Shown here piece by piece: positions 10,801 to 20,700 of a stretch of 64,000 nt of DNA. Under the pieces are notes generated by a model. It did not search any database. It was given only the letters and a program-made list of their open reading frames with translations, and was not told the origin of the DNA. Made by a program: the position numbers and the translations under genes. How positions within the stretch are numbered: position 1 is the first letter of the stretch; each line of letters begins with the position of its first letter. The DNA lies in NCBI GenBank assembly GCA_956465555.1, contig OY101129.1, positions 1 to 64,000 of the forward strand, written 5' to 3'. The DNA comes from Nitzschia sp. pyKryTriq1 (taxonomy: Eukaryota; Bacillariophyta; Bacillariophyceae; Bacillariales; Bacillariaceae).

Positions 10801-13453
10801 TGCAGACTCCTGTGGCCGAGAGCAGGACAAACGCAGTCGCTGGTGGCGGGGTGAAAGTCGGAGCCGACGAGGGTGCCGATGATATGTTCAGAAGAAGCAG
10901 CTCGTCTTCCAGTACTGTGGGAGCTACAGTTCCGTCTCCGTCCTGAAGAGTACGGGAAAGACGTCGTTCCGGTGTCTCGGTTTCGTTCGAGCCAACTTCC
11001 AGACTGTTGTACACAAAGTTCAGAAAGAATTCCGAGTCGGTCACGAACCCGAAGAGGTCGTTACATTGGGTCTCGTTCCCGCCATTGACCAGAGCGCGCA
11101 GTACCTCAACGTAGGCCTCCTCTAGGATTTGGGCCATCGCTTCTGGTGTGAGTGCATCGTCCAGCTGCACCTCCAACAAGATGTTCGTCGCGAAAGCTCT
11201 GCCAAAGTCGCATTCGGTGGTATTCCCGATACAGGTCAACGACGATGTTGTTGTAGTGAGAGCTTCTTGGAGGACAGGGTCCATGGCATCAGTAACATCC
11301 GCCTCCAAGACGGCTCGTTGCGGTAGGTCAGCATCACATTCACACGTCTGGTCCTCCATCCGGCGACCTCTTCTGTGTGATGATGGTCCTTCTTCTTGTA
11401 CTACAGATAATCGTCGACCAAAGCCCCCAACGAGTGCATTATCGGCCAATGCTTGTTCTTCCTCAGTTGGAAACCCATAGACTTCTACCGAGTTGGCGTC
11501 ACAACCAAAGCATTCCATGTCCAGTTCTAGTTCGAATGGGATGCTAGTACCATCGGCCCGTAAATCACCGACCTTCACCACGCGAGCAGCCTTGACTCTT
11601 CGGTCAAACGGATCGCATACAGTACCTTGCAAGCTTGCGTAGGACCTCACAAAGGCGGCAGCAATCTCGTTCTTGACTTCTTCTGTAAACTCGGGGTCGG
11701 CTGCATCGGTGCATGTGTACTGCAGCTCGAGAGTAATGTTCTTCTGAAACATGGGGCTGACTTCCGTAGTACAAGGATATCGGTAGACGAAGTCGTCGCT
11801 CGGTACCTGACGAATCTTGGTGATATTGAGACCAGTTTCTTTTTCAATTCCTTCTTCGAATTCTTCAATCTTGGGCAGTGTCACCACGATCGTAGTGTCC
11901 AAACCGCAAAAGCAGTTGGACTTGGCTTCAATATCAGCCAGCTCTCGTAGTAGGCGTAGGTCTTGTTGTTGTTGTTGTTGCTGTTGCCGACTAGTAGTAG
12001 TACTAGCCGAGGACTTGTGGGTTGTTTGCATGGCCTTCTCAAAGAGAGCCAGCTTTCTCCCACTGACCTGATTGGAAAGAAAGAGATCGTTGCCGCAGGC
12101 TTGACATACACCAGAGGTCAGAATGATAATAGGAAGCTCGCCTTGTTCTGGCGTGGTAGGGGTACCAAAAGTCGGACTTGCCGATACAGCAGCAACAGTA
12201 TCAAAAGTCGGACTTGTCGTTGGGACGGGAGTGGATGTCGGCGACGAAGACTGAGTAGGGGAGGAAGATGGCGCGTCCTGGAGTAGGCGATGTCCGCCGA
12301 GACGATTTCCGGAAAGCTCGGATTCGTCGTCTTCTTCTACAACAAGATCAGTAGAAGACGTCTCAGTCTCCATCAAAAGGCGTCTTTCCTCGTCTTGGAA
12401 GATCACCCGGACGCTCTTGAAAACACGAAATTCGGGATTGCATGTCGCTGGATCGTCGGCTGCGAAAATCGAGTTGAGAATCTCCAAGGCTTTGGCTTCC
12501 AGTTCAGCAGAAGGCAACGCTCTTGCCGCCGCTCCATCGGCAAAGGTCACCTCGATGGCAGAATCAAAGATGGCTCCAAAATCGCAGTCGGCCACGGACA
12601 GGTTTGGGCAATCCAAGGTGGAAGTGATATTCACGAGCCTTGCTTGGAGTTCTCCGATCACGTCCCTCTCTTGCATGGCACGGTCCGCAATGGGATCGAC
12701 AGGGCAGGTACAGTTTCGTTCCTGTAGACGGCGCCTTGTTCTTCTTCGCGTGTTGTCACTCACCGAGGAGAGATCCAGGCCCGGGATGTCGTAGAGGCCG
12801 ATACCGGCAACGTTACAGCTCTCATCATCGCTCTCCAAGCAGTACAGGGTACCGGTCACTTCGACCTCGATTCCAAGCTTGCCTTCGTCGGTCACGGTTC
12901 CTTCGTCAACAATGGTAGCAGTGTCTACCTGACGAAAGTACGGATCGCAGTATTTGCCGGCCAGGCTGTTGAAAGAAAGGACGTAGGCGCCAGTCAGGCT
13001 GGCCTTGTCATTCTCCGAAAGCGTACCACACGCTTGATTGAGCTCGATAATGGTGCGGAAGACGAAAGGAATCGCCACTTCTCCAGGGCACGCTTGGAGG
13101 TTCCGTCCAGCAAAAAGCATGAGAGGATCCGCATCATTAGAACTACCGGTAGCAGTTTCCGTATCAGCAGGAATGCTACCGGATTTGGTTGCTCCTTCTT
13201 CGCCGCCGCCGGTGGTCTCCAATCCAAGAACCATCATCTTGTTGCTGCCTCCTCCAAGCTCCGAGTCGACCTTTTCAATGATGAGTTTGCGGATATCGTC
13301 GTCGGTTGTAGCAGGCTGACCGCCGGCAGTGATGGACGTTCCATCAGCATCGAGTACCAGTCGACCTCCTCGTCCCCCATCGACCAGTAGCAGCCCGAAC
13401 GCAATGGTGCCCAAGATGGACGGCAAGGGAATGAGACACATTCCTTTCTTCAT
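7858..13453 (-). CDS. Giant secreted Cys-rich modular protein, gene 1 (frameshifted)
   Basis: First member of the giant paralogue family, about 1864 aa if read through one frameshift. It starts MKKGMCLIPLPSILGTIAF, a likely signal peptide. It lacks the roughly 150-residue N-terminal domain of genes 2 and 3 and joins them at TTDDDIRKLIIEKV. Modules are delimited by C-x-C sites (NCTCP, NCFCG, TCECD, DCYCP, TCVCD), each preceded by basic R-x-L motifs such as RRRLQE and GRRLS, and by C-x2-C sites. Ser/Pro/Thr linkers separate some modules. The frame runs to a TGA after HSGEAPMF near 8456. The adjacent frame (7858 to about 8470) continues with CFDKDFGYLYD, which matches gene 2 CFDKEFGFLYD. One extra base in the GGG at 8465-8467 explains this. 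It is either a true frameshift, which removes about 200 C-terminal residues, or a sequence error. The C-terminal module is type A, as in gene 2. Extracellular location is likely; function unknown. Confidence 0.8.
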
Positions 13454-13711
13454 GATTAACGGATGTAGCTTTGATGTTTGTTGAGGAAGCTGTTGATGAT
13501 GATGTTATTTTTATGATGATTTGGTGTTGGTGTTGTAGAGGAATTTTTCACAGGCTTTTGCTACTAGTAGAGTGCAGAGAGCCGAGGCAAAAGCGCGTCC
13601 TAGCATAATATTGGCAACTGGTTCTCTGCTAGCTTCAACACACAGCCCAGTTTCGGTCTTGTGTCTTTTGTCCAAGAGAAGCCAAAGTATTGTTCTTTGT
13701 TGAATGTGACA

Positions 13712-13824
13712 TGTCGTATCGCTTAATTGTCCATGATCCTCAATTATGACGACTCCCGTAGAAGATTTTTTTTGTCGTGTCGCTTTTAAAAAATATCCAT
13801 GATCCTCAATAATTATGACTCCCG
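13712..13824. repeat. Imperfect direct repeat upstream of gene 1
   Basis: Two copies of a segment with CCATGATCCTCAATTATGAC and ACTCCCG, at about 13712-13757 and 13773-13824. They lie 260-370 bp upstream of gene 1 on its 5' side. They could be promoter elements or simple duplication; nothing decides between these. Confidence 0.5.
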
Positions 13825-14115
13825 GGTCCACGGGATTCGTTCCAAATGACTCCTCTGATTGATCATTAGTGATTCACACAGTAGCAGCAGCGCCCGTATA
13901 CAGTAATTACGCGCAAAATCTGTTTTCGCACGTGGCGGTCTCCATCCAGTTAGTCAACAATCACCATACATACAGTTCATCATCAGCAGAGTGGCGGGAC
14001 CATGTAGTAGTAGTGAATTGGTACTGAAATGGTTGGATAGATCGTGTTGTTGCTGTTGTTGTTGTTCTTCTTCTTCTTGTTGGTGGTAGAGGGCTCACGG
14101 AGCGTCCTTGCCGTA

Positions 14116-14373
14116 CTACAGTAGTATGCTACTGCTGCTGCCTGATGTACCACACGGTACTACCCCCGTGCTGTTTTCACACGTTATATTCATGATCCCT
14201 CCAGCATCCTCAAAGATAATGAGAAGCGATGCAATCATGCCTCTGCTACTGTTCCAGCTTGTCGTTTTTGCTTTCTCTGTTGTCGACGACTCCGATTTTA
14301 TCAAGTCTGCACAAGTAAACAAGAGCAGGATAACGATGACTCTCGTTGAATAAGGAGTAGCTGGTGAATCCAT
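14116..14373 (-). CDS. Possible small secreted protein (weak)
   Basis: An 85-codon frame beginning MDSPATPYSTR followed by a hydrophobic stretch VIVILLLFTCADLIKS that looks like a signal peptide, then a Ser/Thr-rich tail with a Cys pair. The ATG at 14373 is internal to a longer frame opening at 14445. No family is recognised and the frame could be chance or one exon of a longer gene. The rest of 13454-15448 holds microsatellites, including (TTTC)n at 14882-14911 and TCG runs, and no other gene I can support. Confidence 0.25.
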   Translation of the reverse strand: MDSPATPYSTRVIVILLLFTCADLIKSESSTTEKAKTTSWNSSRGMIASLLIIFEDAGGIMNITCENSTGVVPCGTSGSSSSILL

Positions 14374-15340
14374 GATGATGATGATGCTAGAACCATCCAG
14401 CAGTCGTAGTCGTCCTCGTCCTTCTGCTGATTCTTGCGTTGGCATTGTGGTTGTTTAGAGGGGTTGCTGGGATGTAGAAGTGGTAGTTGCAGCAGTCGTA
14501 GAAGTACCGGTGGATATAAGATCACAAGCCGCCGTAGTTGCTCTTGAAACTGCTGCATCAATCGTTGTTGATGCGTAGGTACAATCCTGTTGCCGTAAAC
14601 GTCCTAGCAGTGATTCCATATCTTCAAGTTTTTGCTTGTCATCTCGTTGTGGCTGGTAGTAGCTGGTAGTACTTTGTAGTCGTCGTCGTCGTCGTCGCGT
14701 TTATTGTTGTGGCGCATCAGGATGATGATTGTCATGCTCAGAGTACAGTACAACTAAGTAGTAATACCAACGATGCCGGTGGTGTGGATTGATGAGCACC
14801 GCACTTCGTTTTCTTCGTCATCTCATTTTGCATGCATGGATGATCATGATGTCGCTCTTCCTTCGTTCGCTCGTTCGTTCCTTTTCTTTCTTTCTTTCTT
14901 TCTTTCTTTCTGTCATATACATAAATACACACATTCTACCGGTATAAGGCGCATCAGCAGGGATGATGATAATGGCGATGGAAGATGCCGTGTGTGAGAG
15001 ATTATGATGATGATGAGCGATGAGCGAGAAGAGTTCATTTTGAATAATACAATAATAATAAACAATAAAATGCGCCGAATAGAAATTGGCGCTGCAGCCG
15101 TCATACCACTGGAGTTGTGGCCAGCGGATTGGTAGCGGGAGGCACGGTTTCCTGGCGGGTTCTGCGCCCCCGCTTCCCCTATGAATCCGCTAAATACGAG
15201 CTATTCGAGCTCTAAAATTTGCAGGGTCATTAGGGACACCGGCCACTACTCGTACCCGCCACGAATCCGCCACGCCACCGCGCAAACCCGCGACGAACCC
15301 GCTGATAGCGGAATCTCAGCTGGTTTGCGCCCAGCGGGAA

Positions 15341-15495
15341 AACGGACAGACGTCCTATCATTCCTGACGCCCGCTCGGAATCCGCTACCAGCGGTTTGCC
15401 AGCGGGTTCGCGTTGAGCTGGATAACGGACAGACGTCTTCCCATTCCTTCAGCCCGCTCGGAATCCGCCGAAAGCAGTTTGTCGGCGGTTCTTTC
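15341..15495. repeat. Diverged 83-bp tandem duplication, GC-rich
   Basis: The sequence AACGGACAGACGTC followed by GCCCGCTCGGAATCCGC occurs at 15341 and 15424. The block lies inside a locally GC-rich island (about 15120-15560) with many CCGC/GCGG words, unlike the surrounding AT-richer spacer. It probably belongs to a decayed mobile element. Confidence 0.55.
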
Positions 15496-16227
15496 CGGTG
15501 ACGTACACGTTCACACACAAAAGAACAGCCCGCCGAAAATCCGGGAAGAGCGGGTTTCTCCCGGAGAATAGAATTATGGCGGGAAGCGTGGATATTGATG
15601 CTGAGTTCACCTCCTGAACAAATTCTCCAGATGTTGAACCTCGTAAAACATCAAGTACATGATGCACATACTCGTCGAACATGGTCTTCTTTCTCAAGAT
15701 TGACCTCATTGCTTCTAATATAGCTCTTTTGTTCCCCACAAAGATCAGGTTCCGAAATCTGTTTGTCCTTGAAATAAGTACAACCAGCTGACCCTTTTCC
15801 CATAGAGCATACTCAACATCGGTGTTGCTGATTTTACATGCCACTGAGCCAAGCCAGATTCTATTTTTCCCGATGCCATTAGCACGTTCAGATGGGCTAC
15901 TAGATCTGTCCTTCCAGCTAATCCAACAACTGAGTTCTTGTGTAGAATAGTCGACTTTCGACCATAATCTCCAACCACACCAACCGTACAACTGTCAATA
16001 CCACCATAACGTGCTCGCAAGTCAAAGGTTGGATATATAGTGTTCAATTTCCTCCTCTGCATACTTTTCAAAATTCGTGGCTTGATTATCGCAAAACTCA
16101 ACTGATCCGCCACTGCAGCTGGTAAACATGGCATTATGCACCTGGGTTGGTGAAAGTACATTTTAGAACTGCCTTTGTTGTGAAGCCGACATGTGCAAAA
16201 ATAAGGTCCATCGTCAGTTATCGGCAT
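15449..16227 (-). pseudogene. Decayed helicase-like/transposon-associated fragment
   Basis: Two overlapping open frames on the minus strand (16227-15745 and 15991-15449) together look like one disrupted coding region. The second contains WEKGQLVVLISRT followed by NLIFVGNKRAILEAM. From memory this resembles a segment near the end of large eukaryotic helicase-like proteins (WEKGQ-V-V-LLSRT ... IIFVG). No upstream ATPase motifs remain in the window, and the frame change together with the missing N-terminus marks it as a remnant. The assignment is tentative and rests on one short motif. It could instead derive from another transposon-borne protein. Confidence 0.4.
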
Positions 16228-16278
16228 AGTTCACAGCAATCAATATGACTCCCCCCCTCCATAATATGTTCCCAATGA

Positions 16279-16431
16279 TTATTGGAACTCTTCCACTTTC
16301 GAAGCTACGTGACGAAGGGTTGGATCTCAATCCATCCTATTGGTACCTACGACCAACCGGCGGACATACTGACCAAACCGCTGAACGAGCCGGATTTCAA
16401 GCGTCACCGAAAGAGCATGAACGGAAGGTAA
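16279..16431 (+). mobile_element. Ty1/Copia retrotransposon, last part of RNase H
   Basis: A 50-codon frame after a TGA at 16276 reads FHFRSYVTKG, then SIHPIGTYDQPADILTKPL, and ends in TAA at 16429. The motif ADILTKPL preceded by HFR-(x)n-KG is the classic C-terminal end of Copia RNase H (consensus QLADIFTKPL). Everything upstream is lost or scrambled, so this is a 5'-truncated remnant. It is followed 29 bp later by the polypurine tract and LTR. Confidence 0.8.
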
Positions 16432-16451
16432 TCAACTCACTGCCTACTCGC

Positions 16452-16460
16452 GAGAGGGAG
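16452..16460 (+). other. Polypurine tract of the Copia remnant
   Basis: GAGAGGGAG immediately precedes the TG that opens the LTR. This is the normal site of plus-strand priming in LTR retrotransposons. Confidence 0.65.
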
Positions 16461-16810
16461 TGTTCGAATAACTACATCGAACGTCCACGGAGCGACGGAC
16501 GGACGCGAACAGCGTTCGCAATTACGCACGATCACGCACGACGCACGTTTCGATCACGACTCAGAGATTCATTCTAAGACTCTCGGAGACAGTCTATGAT
16601 CCTCCAAGAAACTATAAGAAGCCCACAGACTTCTATCGAAATACATGTCAACGCATCAAGAAAATAGAAATGAACCAAAGTTCATTTCATCAGAAGAGCA
16701 TTCAGCTCATTAATTTATGTTAGCGCACTTCGTTAACCCACAGTCAAATTAGTCCTTCAGCCCGAATCCCTGAGCCGCTAGCCACTGCCTAGAACTCACG
16801 GATTTTAACA
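16461..16810 (+). mobile_element. 3' LTR of the Copia remnant (350 bp)
   Basis: The LTR begins TGTTCGAATAAC right after the polypurine tract and ends GATTTTAACA, giving the expected TGTT...AACA terminal inverted repeat. No matching 5' LTR is visible upstream, consistent with a truncated copy. The 3' boundary is inferred from the terminal dinucleotides only. Confidence 0.65.
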
Positions 16811-17432
16811 GGTACCGTATACTCAACAACAAACCGTACTCATCAACAACAACGTACGCGTACTCGTTCGTGCGAAGTACGTACAGTAGGATGATGGATG
16901 ATCTCTACTACCGGTACAGTATGAGTACGGACTTGTATTTTGTTGCGTGGTTCGGCGCTAACCAAGTGATGGACGACAGACGTTGTTGTGCGACTATTAA
17001 TACTCTAGTAGACTCTCTGACAACAACAACAACAAAATTGAACAACAAGAGGAGTCGCCGCTCCTCTCTTACTAATCTACCAGCTACTACCGGCACTACT
17101 ACTAGCTATCTACTACTAGCAGTAGCTAGTAGTAGCTACAGTAGTAGAATTGCGATATCCTCTCTTGCAGGAATAGTCGTACTACTAGGCATTACCCAAC
17201 CAACAAGAAACGGGCAACTTTTCTGATGGTGGTGTGGGCGTGTGAGGAAAGTCTTTTCTGGTTGATTCGTGTAGACCACGCATTCATCATGATTCCTGGT
17301 GTGAACACAAGAACAAGAAGGATAGAAAGAATAACCAGTTGGGTCATGATGATGATGATGATGATGATCATGCAGAAATATGAAATGGCTAGTATTATAT
17401 TATGGTACTAATCAACAACAAAAGCTGGTGCT
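16811..17432. other. Gene-free spacer
   Basis: Contains GTAC/ACCGGT-type palindromes, CAA and CTA/TAG tracts and an ATG-rich run at 17346-17369. No coding region or RNA gene that I can support. Confidence 0.6.
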
Positions 17433-17669
17433 CCTCCTCGCAAGGAACTTCATTAGGCTCGCCCTAAAGGAGATAGACTGGGCGCGGCGTTACTACAAGA
17501 CTCCGACTCCGGATAGTATTCAACGTAGAAAGGCTCCGTCGGCAAAGAACACGTACTGACTTGGATCAGAATGTCTTCTTTCGTCACATCGCAGAGAGAG
17601 TTGTACTCGCAGGAGTAGAAACCGAGGAAGGTGAAGTCGGAACAGGTGGCTTGTGTAATGTCCGCGAAG
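17433..17669 (-). pseudogene. Duplicated 3'-terminal fragment of gene 2
   Basis: The translated segment DITQATCSDFTFLG ... YNSLCDVTKEDILIQVSTC is nearly the same as the C-terminal segment of gene 2 (17740-17975). The flanking AGCTCC(N)nGCAAGGAACT(T/C)CATTAGG is also repeated at 17690. This is therefore a tandem duplication of about 250-290 bp of the gene 2 3' end. The copy has diverged, notably in the tail before the stop, and has no 5' part. The homology ends abruptly at GTCCGC (17669). It is probably a non-functional remnant. Confidence 0.75.
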
Positions 17670-17739
17670 CTTCTTAGGGCGACAGCAAAAGCTCCTTGCA
17701 AGGAACTCCATTAGGCTATGGTTTAGGCGCGGGGGTTTG

Positions 17740-20700
17740 TTAAAGAAAAGGAGCTTCACTGGGCGCTTGTTCAACAATAGGAGCGTCATTGGGCGAAAAG
17801 GTGTCAAAGCTGCACCAGTCCGGCTCATAAATGATCTGAACAGGCTCCGTCGGCTCAGAACACGTACTGACTTGGATCAGAATGTCTCCTTTCGTCACAT
17901 CGCAGAGAGAGTTGTACTCGCAGGAGTAGGAACCGAGGTAGGTGAAGTCGGAACAGGTGGCTTGTGTAATGTCCGCATCAAAATTGAAAAAACGAACATC
18001 AAACACACCAATCTCCCCACCAATGGATATCTCCCCGCCACTACAGCCTTTACAAACAAGAAACATGTTGAAAGGGTCACAATCAAGTGAACGCCTTGTT
18101 TGTAGGGGGCCTTCACTAGAGTACGTCCCACATCCTCCAAACGGTTCACCGAGCCAAGCACTGTAGGGATGGGTTTTCCACTGAATCTCGCATCCACATG
18201 GTTCCGTTTCGCCACAATTACAATTTTCAACTTTTGTCTTGACATCATAGAGAAAGCCGAACTCCTTGTCGAAGCAAGGAGCGTCCCCTGAATGAATTCG
18301 ATATTGAAAAGAATTCTCGGCAGATCTGAGAGCCACTAAGCTGGGCTCATTGGGAATAACAATCTTTTGATAGCAAGTTCCGAACTGGAACAAATCGAAA
18401 CTCGAGACAACAATCGAATTGTCGCATCCGAGATCACCACATGGTTCTGCGTTCGCGTAGGGGATAATCGAAAGCTCAAACGCCGGAGGGGTGTTGCTGT
18501 CCGGGGCGAGATCAAAGTATAGATATTCTCCTTGCTCCACTCGGTACATGACAAAGTCTCCTGTGGTGTCAGCAGTATCGACACCGCAACCTTTTTCGTA
18601 CCAGTCAGACATAGAAGTGTCCTCGATCGTCGCCTTTTTGTCATTGAAATCCGCAGTAATCGGCAAGGTGCCCACTGCCTCATCTCCGCAAGAAAGCCCA
18701 ACGTAAATAGAGCCAGCGCAATCGCCAGATATGAGAACCATAAAGGTGCCTTTCTGTTCCAAAATGAATTTTCCTGGTGCCTCGTCCAGATCGTTCAGAG
18801 CCAAATCCGAAAGACTTTCGACTGGCTCCCAATCTTGGCACGGTAATATGTTGTCTGTTACTGTCCCGACATTCTCCCAAAATTGAATCGCATCGCACGC
18901 GCTGGTACCCTGATCCGTTTTGACAACGATCGTATCACCTTGTTTGCCGTCGTAAAAAAAAGCAACCTTCAGAGCCTCATTCTCGATGGTGTCGAAGTTG
19001 TTATCCTCCGGAAGACTGGCAGTTTTCGCATAATCGTAATCGCCGGATGTTTGAAAGTCTTGTGGGTCTTCAGTTATCGTCTTGATATCAGCTTGCCGAA
19101 AACAAGACACTGGCCCCGTCGGAGCTGAACTTGGAGACGAGCTGGGCGACCGAGATATTTGCTCGGCTCGGATCTGATAGGTTCCACCACTCCTAATTTG
19201 AGGGTTCACCACCGCCGTCAAAAAGACATAAAACTCATCGATCGCGCTCTGCGAATTACCCAGTACGGACTGCCAAAGTTGAAAAAGTCCACTCACAATA
19301 TAGTAGTCAGTGACGAGTCGTCTACGCCCATGCAGACCGGCCACATCGCCTTCTGCTTCTTCTTCTTCTGCTTCTTCGTCGCCTTCTATCATGCGACGAC
19401 GACAACCCCCCGCGAGAACGGACGCCACATTCACGGGAGTGCCCATCGCGATCTGGTTGTATTTCGGATCGCAAGGAAAGGGAACCTGGGCGCGTTTCTG
19501 ATCATTGTACCTGTTCACAACAGCCGCGCTTATGGCATTAATATCAGCGGCAGTCACGCATTGCCCGTCCGTACGTCGGAAAGAGTATGCGAAATCGAAT
19601 TGCACAGTCGGTGCTGTTCCCGTGAAAGTAAGTGGGCATTGAACCTCAGTCGCAACGGGCAAGCCGCAGATGGATGGATGCGCATCCCATGGAGCGGTAC
19701 CAAAGACAGTTTTCAACACAGCCTGTACTGCCGCAAGACTAGGGGCGCTCTTTCGACCTTGTGCACCAGCATCACAAACGCACGTCGTCGCTTCGAGTCG
19801 GCGTTCACGATGACGCTCATCCATTCCATAGCCAGCTTGGTGACCCTCGTCGCCGTCCAAGTCAAGGTCGTCGAAATCGAGGAAAAAATTTAGTTCTCTC
19901 TGCCTGGTGACACTGCTATTTCTAAAGAGGGGGATTGGGCTGCCAAGGGCTTTGCAGTCTCTACATAGGCCAGTCACACTGAATTCGGCAACATAGTTGA
20001 AGCATCCAGTAGTTTGCTGCAAGTCACGACCGCGGACGTTATGTCTTCGAGTGCTACTGGTGACCCGCCTAGCCGAACCAGTCTTGTACGTCAGCGAAAT
20101 GGTGTTGCGAAAGTACTCATCGCAAAACTTGGGCACAAGACTGTTGTAGGCGGCCGCGATCGCGTTTCCTAGCCCTTGAAGGTCACCAACATTGTTCGAT
20201 AACGTGACCCATTGGTAGGCCGAAAATCTAAATTGCAGAGTATCAATTGTAAAAGTTTCTTGGGGCTTGGAGCAATTCACTTGACTCAGATCGACCTTCG
20301 GTTCACCGACAATCGTGATATTCGCGCCCTTTTCGGCGACTTTTGCTTGAAGGTCCTCGACGAATGAAGTTACATTCAGTTGGGGAGAGAAAGGGATCGA
20401 TCCGATCGGGCAGTAGCAATCCGACTCTGGACCATCCGTCGTCGTCTCGAGACCAGTGACAGGGTCGATTTGTAAGAAACGAGGAAGACTCGGATCAAAC
20501 GATGTCAAACCGTGATGGTAATAGTCGAACTCGGATGACGAATCAAGCATCATCCTCCTTCCATTGCTGACTTGATTGCTGCCGAAGAAGTTGCTGGGAC
20601 AGCCGTTACAAACACCCGTAGCCGAGAGCAACACAAAGGCAGTTGCTGGGGGCGGGGTGAATGTCGGGGCCGACGAGGGCGATGATGACACGTTGAAAAC

